A stretch of 64,000 bases of DNA from Blastocladiella emersonii ATCC 22665 (lineage: Eukaryota > Blastocladiomycota > Blastocladiomycetes > Blastocladiales > Blastocladiaceae), in assembly GCA_025594325.1 (NCBI GenBank), contig JANHCV010000010.1:1302001-1366000 (forward strand). Direction: 5' to 3'. Made by a program: the position numbers and the translations under genes. Of the stretch, positions 33,317 to 44,225 are shown one piece after another (position 1 is the first letter of the stretch; the number at the start of each line of letters is the position of its first letter). Under the pieces are notes generated by a model. It worked only from the letters and a program-made list of their open reading frames with translations. It was not told where the DNA came from and searched no databases.

Positions 33317-33841
33317 GGCAAGGGCAGGGGCGAGGTGCAGAGATCAAAATTGGGGGCAGTGCGCGATGGCGGCCGCCGCGGTGGACAACGGGCGCGGCGT
33401 GGGACACACGCTTGAGCGGGCGCGGACGGATCGCAGATGCGCGCCGGCGGGCGAGGTTGGCGTGAAGAGCGGGGGTATGCGTGCGTGCTCGCTCGGTCAG
33501 CGGACGCTGGTCGCGGTGGCCGGCGTGGGGGGCACCCTGCAGCAGGTGGGAGATGGTGGGGGAAGGGCGCAATGGGCAGGGCACGGCTTCGCGAGCAGAG
33601 GGCTCACGGGCGCGGTCGATTGCGTTGCAGAGAGTGGGCCGCGGCGGACGGGGATGGCGGTGCGAGGGGAGGGGAGAGAGCGAGGAGAAGTGGGCAGGGT
33701 GGCCGAGGCGGGCGGGAAACGCGTGGCAGCATGAAAAGTGAAACGCGTCTCTGCTCACTCGCCTCCCCCGTCATGTTCCGCCGGATCCGTGCTCACAAAA
33801 AATGTATACATTGAGGCCCTCCACACACGACGCCCGCGCGC
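33317..33841. other. Kinase 5' flank and ARPC4 3' flank
   Basis: A 525-bp GC-rich spacer. It holds the promoter and 5' UTR of the FRAY-type kinase (minus strand) and the 3' UTR of ARPC4 upstream on the same strand. No TATA box or coding sequence is evident. Confidence 0.4.
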
Positions 33842-34477
33842 TCACGACCACTGCGACAGGAACGACTCGGCGACGATGCGGGCGCGCGCGTTGAGGCTGA
33901 GCTGCATCTCGCTGATCTCCTTGTCGACGTCCTCCATGAACTGCAGGATAAAGTCGACGAGCTTGTGCTTGTACATCTGCTCCGTGTGCGTGTTGGTGAT
34001 GAGGAAGCTGATGTCGTAGCCCTCGATCGCCTTGCGCCGCAGGATCACAAAGTTCTCGGCGCGCTGCATCAGGAACCGCGTGAACTTGTGCACCAGGATC
34101 TTCTCGATCTCGTTGGCCTGCTTGATCTTGATGGACACGCGCACCGAGTTGATGGACGGCTCAATCAGAACCCGCTCGCCCTCGTTGCGGCTGATGACCA
34201 CTGGGTTGAGCAGCACTTCCTTGGACGTCCTAGACTCTCGCACGGCGTCAGCACTCGCGCCCTCGCGTACCCCGCAGAGAGTATACCCACCCGGCCTCAA
34301 TCTCGGGCTTGTTGTGCCGCTCGACCACCTGCGACGGAAAGTTCTCGAGGCACACGGACGCGCGGAGCGTCGACCGGACGGCCGAGAGGTACGGGCGGAG
34401 CGTGGCCGACTACACGTCCCCACACTTGTCAGGTCCCCGACTAGTACATGCAGCGAGTCCATTGCATCGTCTACCAT
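33842..34477 (-). CDS. ARPC4: Arp2/3 complex subunit 4 (ARPC4, p20)
   Basis: ARPC4 forms the core of the Arp2/3 actin-nucleation complex with ARPC2. The spliced product is 169 aa, against 168 in human. Exons are 34477-34475, 34409-34291 and 34229-33842. The first coding exon appears to be only the ATG, followed by a 65-nt GT-AG intron (GTAGAC...GTGTAG); the joined start [13 protein letters not shown] matches animal [13 protein letters not shown]. Conserved stretches include [60 protein letters not shown] and [15 protein letters not shown]. No in-frame alternative upstream start avoids a stop (the TAG at the acceptor), so the ATG-only exon is the best model. Branched-actin machinery fits a crawling or zoosporic life stage. 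Confidence 0.93.
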   Translation of the reverse strand: MVDDAMDSLHVLVGDLTSVGTCSRPRSARTSRPSGRRSARPCASRTFRRRWSSGTTSPRLRPGGYTLCGVREGASADAVRESRTSKEVLLNPVVISRNEGERVLIEPSINSVRVSIKIKQANEIEKILVHKFTRFLMQRAENFVILRRKAIEGYDISFLITNTHTEQMYKHKLVDFILQFMEDVDKEISEMQLSLNARARIVAESFLSQWS

Positions 34478-34924
34478 TGCGATATTCGTTCGTTTTCCTT
34501 GAGGTTACGAAGACGCGGCGTTCACAGCTCGGTGGCGCCCTTTCGCGGTCGCGTCGCTCTCGCTTCGAGGCGTGGCGCACTCGCCGCCCGATGCTCAGCT
34601 GACTCTTGCAGCCCATCGACATGCCTGACACCCGTCATCAGGATGCCCATAGCGAGCACCTCACACCGCCATGACCCGAAAGATGATGAGCAAGGACAGG
34701 GGACTATATTACACAGAAGCGGCAGACGACTGACCAGTGCGAACACACACTCTGCCGGGCGCCGCCAGGCGTGCTGAGCAAGGGGGTGAGGGCGGGGTTT
34801 CCCGTTACGCTAGTTGTTGGGGGGGTACATTTTGGGACACACACGGCGGGCAGTGCAGAGCAGGGCAAGCAAAGGTAGGGTAGAGCAAATGACAGAGACG
34901 AGGGAGAGGCGAGGAGAGGGCGGA
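34478..34924. other. Intergenic between ARPC4 and the NDUFA4-like gene
   Basis: A 447-bp spacer with the ARPC4 promoter on the left and the 3' flank of the small mitochondrial gene on the right. No coding or structural element is recognised. Confidence 0.4.
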
Positions 34925-35336
34925 TTACCACTCGCGCTTGAACTTGTCAGTGAGGCCGGGGTGCATGTTGATGAACTTGGTCGTCTGGTTCTGCTCGACC
35001 TTGTTCCACGGCTGCGGGTTGTCCTTGGTCCAGACGACCTGGAGCGGCGAGCGGGCAGGTCAGAAGCCGTCCGGGGGAGCGGGCAGTCGGCCAGGGCAGC
35101 GCGCACGGCAGCGGCGGCGGCGTGCCGAGCACCGGGCAGGCAATCGGCACCCGTCCGCCAGCAGCCGCGCGCTAGCCCTGACCGATGGCGGCAAGCGAGA
35201 GCGTGCACCGTACCTCCTGGTGGCGGGCCAGACGGAACACGTAGTATGAGGCGCCCGACAGCGCGACGGCGACGACGGCGATGATGGGCGACACCTCGGG
35301 GCGGTACCAGGTCTTGAGGAAGGCGCGGGTCGACAT
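34925..35336 (-). CDS. NDUFA4/COXFA4-like small mitochondrial inner-membrane subunit
   Basis: Exons 35336-35214 and 35038-34925 with a 175-nt intron encode 78 aa in one frame. The product has a short N-terminus (MSTRAFLKTWYRPEV), one membrane span (about residues 16-37: SPIIAVVAVALSGASYYVFR) and the family motif NPQPWNKVEQNQ, comparable to NPEPWNK of mammalian NDUFA4. NDUFA4, once assigned to complex I, is now regarded as a cytochrome c oxidase subunit. The family fit rests on length, the single span and the PWNK motif. A related small respiratory subunit is the alternative. Confidence 0.78.
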
Positions 35337-36054
35337 GGTGTTGCTTTGCTTCGTGCGAAAGAGATGCTTTGCTCACAACGAGTCAGCGGGCGGAAGAGAA
35401 AGGACGAGTTCGCTGTGTGGCAGGGGACCGACCTCCGAGCTCCAAGCGCGGCCCTGCTTTTTGAAGGGACCTCCACCACACAGCAGCAGCCGGTCCCCCA
35501 AATCCTGACCTGCTGGAACGATTCATGCAGCCAGCCCGACGGGCGGACTGACAGGAATTTTCACTCGAGATGAACCGCCGATCCCGATTGGCCGCGCCTC
35601 ACGGGACCGGTTTCACCCGAGCCTCCGCCCAAAGGTGATGTCACGGTCACGCGACGGCCACACCGCATGAACATCGCGCACCGCAGCTCACGCCACCCCT
35701 GCTCGCGCGCGCTCCATCAAGGCCATCGCAGGGCTGCTAGCCGTGGGCACCGGCAGCAATATGGGCTTTGTGCTGTCAGCAGGGATCTCACGAGGGGCGA
35801 GGCAGAGCTGAGCGGCAAGCCGTGAAGCGCGGGCGCGTACGTCAGGACGTACCCTCGCTTCGTCTTGGCACCAACGTTGCGCTTCAATACTTTCTCGCGA
35901 GTTTGAGACTGACGAGGGTGAACCGCGCCCTGTTCGACGACACGTGCTGCGGGGCGAACCGCCGCTCGCCTGCACGCGCGAGCGGACTCCCACAGGGCGC
36001 CTCGTCTCTGCTGAACCGCAATTCCCATAAACGCCCAATGCAACTTGATGCAAC
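35337..36054. other. Intergenic, promoter of the LRR gene
   Basis: A 718-bp interval between divergent genes: the small mitochondrial subunit (minus) and the LRR gene (plus). Open frames here are short and without motifs. I see nothing more specific. Confidence 0.4.
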
Positions 36055-37823
36055 ATGTTCTCTGCACTTTATGTACCTCAGATCCTCGACCTGGTCCTCG
36101 TCCGTGCCGTTGAACTGCACCCGGACCCGGCCGACGTCCGCGGCCTCATGCAGTACGCCCGCGTCGCGCGACGGGAGCTCATTCCGGGTGTACATCGGGC
36201 CATCTTGCTTCGCTCACCGGCGCTCTCGGTCGACGAGGCATCCTTGAACGGAAACACTCGACTTCTCGACAAGTGGGTCGAGCTCGGCCTTCCCTTCACC
36301 TGTACGGCGACGACGTTGCACAACGCGACCGCGGAGTTGCACCTGGCGACCATCGAGTGGTGGCGCGATTCGGGGGTGCTGCACCCACTCGAGCTCGCTA
36401 CCTTGTTCGCAAACAATTCGATTCCTCTCAAAGCATGTCTTGCGCTTGGTCTCGGCAGACCCGTTTACAGCGAGGAGGGCAAATATCTTGTACGTACGTC
36501 TCGAATACGTCGACAGGTCGTAACAGGCTAACAGTTCGGCACGGACCTCAAGGGTACCGGGCCGCCCCCCGTTGTGGATGCTGCAATCGATGCCGTGCGA
36601 GACGCCCTTTCCGCCGGTCAAGTGCCCGAGCTCGAGTTCGTGTCCAAGTCCATTTCGCGCGCCGGAATCGAAACTCTCAACGTCGCAATGAATTCCGCCG
36701 CCGCCACCCAAACGCTGCAGTCGATCCGGTTCGCCAAATGCACACTCGACCTGCCCCGGCTACTTGCGCTACGGCTTCCCGACTCGACGGTTTCCGCTGA
36801 ATTTGCTGGATCATGGCTCGGCAGCGCTGACTCGCGTGAAGCACTTTCGGCCATCCCTTGGCCGACACAGCTCGCTTCGCTCAGCATGTCCGGCGGCGAC
36901 CTCAGAGGTGCAGTCGAGCCTCTCTTCTCGCGACTTCCGATGCAGCTACGCACGCTTTCGCTTCATGATTGCTCCCTCGGCAATGCAGCGGTCATCGCGG
37001 TCGCTCGACTCCTTCCTCCGTTTCTCGAATGGCTTGATCTCAGCTTCAACTATATTTCCGGCGCCGGCGTCGCGGCATTCAGTCCTTTGCTTCCCGCCTC
37101 ACTCCGCGCGTTGAACGTGAAGCGGATTCATCTCGGTAATCCAATGTTGCACTCCAGTGGGTCTTTCCTGCTTCTCTCGTCGAGCTCCGCGCTGGCTCGA
37201 ACCAGTTCGGGCCCATGGAGACATGTGCACTTGCAAACGCGCTTCCGGCGAACCTCGAGTTTCTCGATTTAAGCGATTGCACTCTCGCGCAAGAACGCCG
37301 GGAAAGCCTGCTTTCATCGCTGCCGCAGTCCCTGAAGGACCTCAGCCTGCGCGGACTTAAGGACTGGACCGAGGACGCTGCCCGCGCGCTTGCGGAGTCG
37401 CTCCCACCCGGCCTGTTCGCCCTCAACCTCAGCTTGTGCCATCTCCCGCGCAAGGCGGTCGCTGCGCTCATCCCGCGTCTGCCGCACGCCTTGCGCTGCC
37501 TCAACCTCGCCGAGCTCCCCATCAAAACCCGTGGAGCGCGGCTTCTCGCGCAGAACATGCCGCCCAATCTTGAACACCTCAACTTGCGAATGACGAAGCT
37601 GGACGACGCGGCGTTCGCTGCCCTAGTCCCGGCATTCCCGACCACGCTCGTGTCGCTTGATCTGAGCGAAAACGAAATCTCGCACATTGGGGCGGAGTCG
37701 CTCGCCGCCGAATTTTCGCCTCGCCTGGAGCGGATCACCATGGACTACTTCAAGCTCGGTGCCAGGGGCAGGGCAGCTATTGAAGCCGTTGCGCCGATGT
37801 GTAAGAAAGCGTTTAGTCGGTAA
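36055..37823 (+). CDS. Leucine-rich repeat protein with an F-box-like N-terminal region
   Basis: Exons 36055-36489 and 36535 onward are separated by a short 45-nt intron. Residues 1-145 resemble the N-terminal part of the ankyrin-like family at 43.5 and 47.8 kb (ILDLVLVRAVELHPDPADVR; helical pairs such as ATIEWWRDSGVLHP). After that come about nine LRRs of roughly 26 residues, e.g. LEWLDLSFNYISGAGVAAFS and LEHLNLRMTKLDDAAFAALV, the ribonuclease-inhibitor type. Between 37117 and 37205 the frame changes. A canonical 89-nt GT-AG intron there gives 544 aa but shortens one repeat, whereas removing 74 nt (37136-37209) restores a perfect 26-residue repeat without canonical ends. The exact junction is therefore unresolved. 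No partner or substrate can be named. Confidence 0.75.
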
Positions 37824-39392
37824 GAAATATTCTGGTTTGCGAAACTCGCCGTCTCTCGCACACGGCGCATGGCATGGTCCCGCGCTTGGCCCGTGGGGTC
37901 TTGAGAGGGAATTGTGATAGCGATCATCGCCATGCTCGGGGTCCGAGTGTCAGTATGGCAACGACGGCTGGGCGGAGCCACGTCAAGATGGTCCCTGTAG
38001 GCGCAGCAACGAGGGAATTAACTGGCAGGTGAGCCCGCGACTTCGACTTGGCAGTTTCAAATTATGCAGCGCGGTCACATGAGTGGCGCAACGCGTCCAT
38101 CCGTCAGTCGGCGCCCGTGTCCTTGGGCAGCAACCCCGATTCGCACAATTGCACAACCACCGCAACGGGACGTCCCAGCCGCGTGCCGTCGCCGTGTCCA
38201 TGGCCGCCGCCGTGTATTTGAGCGTGAGGCCTGGCTGCTTCCATCACTCGAGCGGCAGATCCTACGATGAAGCGCTTCATGCACAAATTCGCTCCGAAGA
38301 GGACATAGATCACCTTTGTTTCGAGTATCCAACAACTAACACGACGTACGACAAGCGACGCTTCACATGGTTGAAAGTGCCACGGCTTGGACACTCAACA
38401 GCGAGTGCTCGGCCGACTTTAACGCGTGGGGGTTATGAGAGGAAGCGGCGGGCTTCTCCTCAGCCAGCACGAACGCCAAGCACCGATTGTTTGCCCTGGC
38501 GGCAACGACGGAGCAAGAAGATTGTAGCGGCGGCGAGGAGGATAACCATGGGGATCCCGACGGCTCGTTGCAAACATAAAGCATGAACCCTAGCTTAGAG
38601 ACATCAAGGAACATTCAAAACGGTGACCATAGCGACGGCGGCCACTGCCATAGCCGTGGCTGCGGCAGAGTCGCCGCCAGCCATAATTTCTCAACATGAA
38701 GTCAGTGCCAGAGCCAGGGACCGGTTGAAATCAGTATACAATGCAACGAGGCAGCGTGGAAAATTTGCTTCAAGTCGACTCGGGTTGATTGATTTGCCTA
38801 TCCCTCCAGCATGGTAAACGGAAGATCACGTCCAAGCTGGCCCACGGTTTAGTCTCAAATGTCATTTAGTTTTTGACGTGCGACTCACCTCCTAAAACCA
38901 ATTGTACCCGTTAATCTGCTGCGATATCAAGAGTACCGCGCTAACCCGTCCGCGACACGCGTTCTGGCACCTGCACGCGACCGACCGTGGTCATGACCAT
39001 GGCCATGGCCATGACCATGACCACGGCCACGGCGGCCTCGAAGGGCTACGCCATGCAATGAACTCGCCCAAATATAAGCTTGTTTGATGAGACGCGCAAG
39101 TCCGCGCTGATTTCGTCCAACACGGCCATGAGAAACCATTCGAGCGACAGCGACACTCAGAACATGAGCCGCTCGCTCGCTTACGTCTGCGCGCGAAGAG
39201 TCCGCTGACGGCGCGCGACTCGTCGAGACTCCTCCCCTCCAACAACGTCTCTCCTTTCCCGTCACCTCATGATCGAGATGCAAGCAAGCATTAGACAAGT
39301 GTTGAAATCGAGCAAAATGTTATTGTAGAGCTAGGACGGTATCAGTTCCGTATCCCACCGCGCGCACACTCACGCGAGCCAGCACGCGCGCC
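37824..39392. other. Gene-poor interval between LRR and desaturase genes
   Basis: About 1.57 kb without a supported gene. A 167-codon plus-strand frame (38083-38586) has no motif, no splice context and a codon pattern unlike real genes here. A hexanucleotide His-coding repeat lies at 38989-39034. Confidence 0.4.
38989..39034. repeat. CATGRC hexanucleotide repeat
   Basis: Repeats of CATGAC, CATGGC and CACGGC on the plus strand would encode alternating His-Asp/His-Gly in the small frame at 38902-39087 (GHDHGHGHDHDHGHGG). His-rich stretches occur in metal transporters, but no gene structure around it is convincing, so I list it only as a repeat. Confidence 0.6.
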
Positions 39393-41155
39393 TTACTGCG
39401 CCTTCTTGGCCTTGGCGTCCTGGAGCTGGACGGCGATCTTGGACACCTCGTTGAGGCGGCTGAGCACCTCCCAGGTGCCGCTCCAGAACCCGGTCGAGTG
39501 GTGGTTGACGCCGTACTCCTTGCACAGGGCCTCGATGATGGGCTTGACGCGCGGGTAGCTGTGGCGGGGCATGGTCGGGAACAGGTGGTGCTCGATCTGG
39601 AAGTTGAGCCCGCCGCAGAACCAGTTCATGAACATGGACGGGTGCACGTCGCGGCCGGTGCGGATCTGCTTGGTGAAAAAGTCGGTGCGGTCCGCCTCCT
39701 CCTGCGACAGGATCTCCATGCCGTTGTGGTTGAGCGAGAACACGGTGGCGAGGAACAGGCCGCACGCCGCCTGCGACGCGGCGAAGTAGGCGACGGCGCG
39801 GAGCGGAGACAGGAAGTAGGTCATGGAGCCGAGGTACCAGACCCAGTGGAGCGCGACCGAGAGCTGCTCGACGGCCGGGATCGGCGTGGGCACCTTCTTG
39901 GTCCAGTAGGGCGTGACGTACAGCGCCGACTGGAGGGCCCACGAGACACGAGCGACGGCGAGGATGGGGAAGTAGAGGATGGCCTGGCGAGGCACGAAGA
40001 AGCGAGCGAGAGGGGAATCAGCGAGGTCGGCGGGGTTCACGTCGGCGAAAAGCTCGAGAGCGTGCTCGGACCACGCCAGGAGCGGCATCGTGTCGATATC
40101 GGGGTCCTCGCCGTGCACGTTGGGCTCCGCATGATGAGTCGAGTGCTTGTTGTTCCACCATTGAACACTGCGCGACGGAAAGAAAAATGCGTTTTGGAAA
40201 GTGGTGGGAGGTTGGAGGGGGTGAGCAAAGGTCAAGGGAGGCATGCCAAGTCAGTTTTGGCCCACCTCGTCGTCCATGAGTCACGACAGCGTACCTAAAG
40301 CCCTGGCAAACACCACCAAGGAAGTAGCCGACGGCACGGTTCCAGCTGCGGTTGGCGAAGACAGCGTTGTGGAGGAAGTCGTGCGAGAGCCAGCCGCACT
40401 GCTGCCAGAAGAGACCCATGATGGTCGCCGAGATGAGCAGCATGAGCGTGTTCTCGGGGAACAGGGCCATGAGCGTGAGGGCCGAGGCGACGAGACCCAT
40501 GTTGATGCCGAAGTGGAGGAAGAAGAAGAACTTGCTCGAGTTGTAGAGACCCTGGGCGGCGAACTCCTCCTTGATCTTGCGGATCCGCGCGGCAAAGTTG
40601 GAGTTGTCGACGATGGTGTGCTCCTCAGAGACGAGGTCACCAACGTAGTAGTCGGCGAGGACCTCGTGCGTGGTCTCGAGGTGGAAGGCGTCGAAGGCAT
40701 CTACGGCGAAACGATCGAAGCGTGGGTGAGCCGGGGACGCGATGACCGTGTCCTCGCCGGGAACGCGCTGACCGTGTCCTCGCCGTGGACGCGATGGCCG
40801 TGCCATGAAGCTGCGAACGCACCAGAACCGTCGCGGCCAAGCTGGGTCAGGATGACCTCACCGCCAGGATGGTCGTGGATCAGCTCGCTACAAGATGGAC
40901 GGCGTGGGTGAGTTCGGCGCGCTGAGCGAGCAGTTCATCAGGCCGTACCGAATGTCGTAAACCTTGTTGTGGATGATGACGTAGGCCGGATGCTCCGAGG
41001 TCGGGGTCCACGGGAACTTGCGCGACGCCGTCAGGACCTCCGAGCGGGTGAAGGTCTGAAGACCTGTGGAGGAAGATGACGTGGTCAGCGGAATTCGGAA
41101 CGACGTGATGGCCGCCGAGTCCGTCCATACCGAGCGTCGGCTGAGCGTTGACCAT
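39393..41155 (-). CDS. Cytochrome b5-fused front-end fatty-acid desaturase (delta-5/6 type)
   Basis: A membrane-bound ER desaturase that inserts a double bond between an existing one and the carboxyl end, using its own cytochrome b5 domain as electron donor. Five exons (41155-41131, 41063-40949, 40887-40823, 40700-40295, 40167-39393) join to 461 aa in one frame. The b5 domain shows DHPGGEVILTQLGRDGSDAF (from about residue 51). The three histidine boxes are QQCGWLSHDFLHN (about 172), NKHSTHHAEPN (about 211) and QIEHH (about 393); Gln instead of His in the third box is diagnostic of front-end desaturases. Regiospecificity (delta-5, -6 or -8) cannot be read from sequence. Long-chain polyunsaturated lipids are typical of zoosporic fungi. 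Confidence 0.93.
40743..40794. repeat. Intronic tandem duplication (2 x 26 bp)
   Basis: Within the third desaturase intron two 26-bp units start TGACCGTGTCCTCGCCG and differ at a few positions; a weaker partial unit precedes them. This lengthens the intron to 122 nt against about 60-67 nt for its neighbours. Confidence 0.6.
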
Positions 41156-42404
41156 GATGGAACAGGTGCTGGATGTGCGAGGATGGCGGACGAGGTCGCC
41201 AGCGAGGAAGAGTCGAGAGCGAGGGCGTAGTCGAGGAGCAACGACACGCGCGAGAATGGGCCAGGCGGATCAAGTCACCGCATCTGGTGGTAGTGATACG
41301 TTGCAGATATGGGCGTATGAGGGCCAGCTCAAGGTCGGGGGCGCGGGGAGAGAAGAGGGCGGGCGCGAGGGAGCGCGAGGGAGGGCCGTCGCGGCCGGCG
41401 AGCCGCCCACCGCGGCGAAACTCTGCCACGGGCGATCCTCTCAGCGTCGAATCGCCTTGCATCCGCTGTCATGGGAAGTGCGAACGATTCAAAGCAGGTG
41501 AGGGGAGGGCGTCGCGCGACCTTGGGGCGCCCCACCGCGTCGCCCCGCTGTCTCATGCCTCGCACCTGCTCGCGCCCGCACATTCCGCCACGTTTCGAAT
41601 TTCGCGCGACGCCCTCACCCGCCGACGCCGGTCGCGTCTCTCTCTCTTCCGCTCTGCTGCGTAATCGCAAGCTGATCCTGACGCTGATCCTGACGCAGGT
41701 TCCTTCAAACTGCGTGAGCGAGCGATGGAAGTGGAGTTGCAGCGCCGTCAACGCGGTCGGAGTCGTCACGACGAAGCCGAGGGTGCCGGATCCCCGACCG
41801 CCAGCTCGCCATGTCCGGCGCAAAGCATCCTCATGGCGGAGATGGCCGTCGCGGCGAAACGAAGGCCGTGGACGATCGGAGGAGCGTGGGTCAGGCCAGA
41901 CCGCGAGCTCGGGCACCAGATCGGTTCGCTGTTCCGCCGCCTAGCTCCAAAATTTTGCTTGGCCAAGCTCGGTGCATGAGGCCATCGTGGCGCCCAGCTG
42001 TTCCGCGGATCCGCTCTTCATCTCCGCGGAGCCAGCAGAACTGTGTCCGCGGCAGGTCTCTCACAGGTTAGGGCGAGGGAGGTTCACGCGCCAAACGACG
42101 TTCAGTCGGCGGTTCCGCAGCCATCTGAGGCTCGGATGACAACGTTGCAGCGAGCCCACGGTTACTTCCAAGTCCTCCAGCGCGACGGGCAAGGAGCAGC
42201 GCTCGCCGCGGCACAAAGGGCGACGTGAAGCTTGCAGGATGTGGCGCTTTCGCTTGGCGCCACAGAACACGCGTTTGGCGCCACTCGGCAGCAAGCGCTT
42301 CGATAGCATGGCAAGCCCGACTCTCCCTCGCTCCTCGTCGAACTCGACTCCCATGCATCTTTGACCGAGCAGAAACCTCTGCCACACCCAGCAACGCATC
42401 GACC
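41156..42404. other. Intergenic between desaturase and copper transporter
   Basis: A 1.25-kb spacer holding two divergent promoters. A 14-bp tandem duplication containing CTGATCCTGACG lies near 41671-41697. Open frames on both strands show no recognisable domain. Confidence 0.4.
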
Positions 42405-43227
42405 ATGAGCTCTATGAGCCATCTCTCCGACATGGACCCGGGAATGGACATGGGCGGCGGCGGCGGCGGCGGCGGCGGCATGCCCGGCATGGACCACGGC
42501 GGCGGCAGCAGCGGCGGCGGGATGGACATGGACATGTCGATGCTGTGGAACTGGAGCACCCGTCACTTCATGGTCGTCTTCGAGTCGTGGCACGTCCACA
42601 CCGCCCTCGACTTCTACCTCACCCTGCTCGCCGTCTTCCTGCTCGCCCTCGGCTACGAGCGCATCCAGGCCGAGCGCGCCCGTCTCGAGGACGCCGCCGC
42701 CGCGCTCGCCAACAAGATCCAGCAGCAGCGCGCGCGCCGCGACCGCACGCCGTCGCCCTCGCGTGGCGACGCGGCCTCGCTCGATGGTATCCAGGTCGTC
42801 AGCGCGAGCGGCTCGTCGGCGACCGCGGCGCTTCTCGGCGGTAGTGGGAGCCCGGTCGTCGGTCACGCTGGAACCACCAGTCGTGCCGCCATGAGGTGCG
42901 ACCGCGGCCGTCGATGACTCCAAGGCAACCTCAGCGCTCACTCAGTACCCTCGTTCATTTCTAGCTCTCTGTCGCGCCGTCAGCTCTACATCCGCACCGC
43001 GCTCATGGCCACGTCCTACTTTCTCTCGATTTTCCTCATGCTCATCTTCATGACCTTGTACGTCTTTCCCGACCGTATCGCGACCGCTGAGCACCGCTGA
43101 CGCGAACCATCCCGCTTCTAGCAACGGCTGGCTCATCATCGCTGCCGTGACCGGTGCCGCGACTGGATTCCACCTTTTCCGCGCTCCGGGATCGACCTTC
43201 GGCCTGGACAAGAGCTGCTGCGACTGA
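42405..43227 (+). CDS. CTR-type high-affinity copper transporter
   Basis: A three-span copper(I) transporter of the CTR/SLC31 family. Exons 42405-42895, 42965-43057 and 43122-43227 give 229 aa. The extracellular N-terminus is rich in Met and Gly (DMDPGMDMGGGG, GGGMDMDMSMLWNW), typical of copper capture. TM1 begins around TALDFYLTLLAVFLLALGYE. TM2 contains the essential MxxxM motif as MLIFMTFNGW. TM3 carries GxxxG as GAATG. The C-terminus ends Cys-Cys-Asp, a plausible copper hand-off site. The cytosolic loop between TM1 and TM2 is long and serine-rich. Introns of 69 and 64 nt are canonical. A vacuolar Ctr2-type location is the alternative to the plasma membrane. Confidence 0.92.
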
Positions 43228-43462
43228 GCGAGCGCCCGGCTCCGTGCGAGAAAAGTACGCGTCGCATCACACGATCTGTATGATTATCACACATTCCCTG
43301 TTGTTTGAGGGATTTTTCGCCTCAACCTCCTTCAGCGAAACATTCAACGTCGGCCGAGCGAGCACACGAGTCACACGAGGTCCCGCTCTCTTCAGGGAGC
43401 CGCGCGATGCGCCACTTGAGCGCAACGCCCACTCCGCCGCTGCTCCCCCAACCCGGACAACC

Positions 43463-44093
43463 ATGGAGCTCAGACGCTTAAAGCACCGCATGCAACGCGT
43501 CAAGCAGACCTTGCCTTATGATGTTATCGAAGCGGTCCTCATTCAAGTCGTCGTGAGTGATCCGCGAGGCGTTGACCCAGTTCCGCTCCTTCGCGTCGCG
43601 CCTGGCCTCTCCCAGCTTCGCCGCACCATCCTTCGCCTGTCACTTCACGAGCACTTCCGTGAGCTGGCGCTGCACCCGGGTAACACCGCGCTTTGCAGCG
43701 AAATCGTTCAGTTGCGCCGCGCGCCTGCGTCTACCAACGAGCACGGCCAGTTTTACCTCTCGCTTCTCTGCGCCGCCGATCGCGCTGGCCTGGTTCATCT
43801 CTGGTGGTCCTCGGCTCGTGCAGACTCTGGATATTTCAGTATCGTCGACTTTGCCTCATCAAACGGACTCGCCCATGTCCTTGAGTACCTCCACGCGCAC
43901 GACTTGTTCGACGAGTACACGCCGCGCGCGTTCAAGGACGCCTGCTGCGCCGGCCACCACGCCGTAATATCGTGTGAGCGCGTTCTGCAGAAGTATCCAC
44001 TACGTAGACCTTGATCCTGGCACTGTTTCAAAATCGCTGAGCAAAGCCGTTGATGAGGTTCGCACGCGCTGCGACCTTGTGTACGTGTTGTGA
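43463..44093 (+). pseudogene. Truncated ankyrin-like family member (copy A)
   Basis: The first 170 residues match copy B at 47.8 kb closely: LKHRMQRVKQTLPYDVIEAV, VSDPRGVDPVPLL, FYLSLLCAADRAGLVHLWWS and HVLEYLHAHDLFDEYTPRAF. It lacks the acidic insertion of copy B. After GHHAVIS the frame runs out at 44014, while the expected continuation (SIHYVDLDPGTVSKSLSKAV) lies in another frame and ends at TGA 44091-44093. More than half of the protein found in copy B is missing. This is best read as a truncated, frameshifted relative, although a 183-aa product could still be made. Its 3' end faces the 3' end of the DUF4470 gene. Confidence 0.6.
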
Positions 44094-44225
44094 CGCGCTT
44101 CGCTGATGTCTCAATGGCACACGATTCCCTCGTTCCAACAGGTGCGTTGATCAGACCAGTAATCACAGTTAAACGAATACATTGCACATTGCGAGAAACA
44201 AAAAGACAACTCGGCGCCCCCGTTA

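Noticed and set aside
38902-39087. A 61-codon His-rich small protein as a metal-binding gene
   Set aside because: The His run comes entirely from a hexanucleotide repeat; there is no promoter, conservation or splice support.
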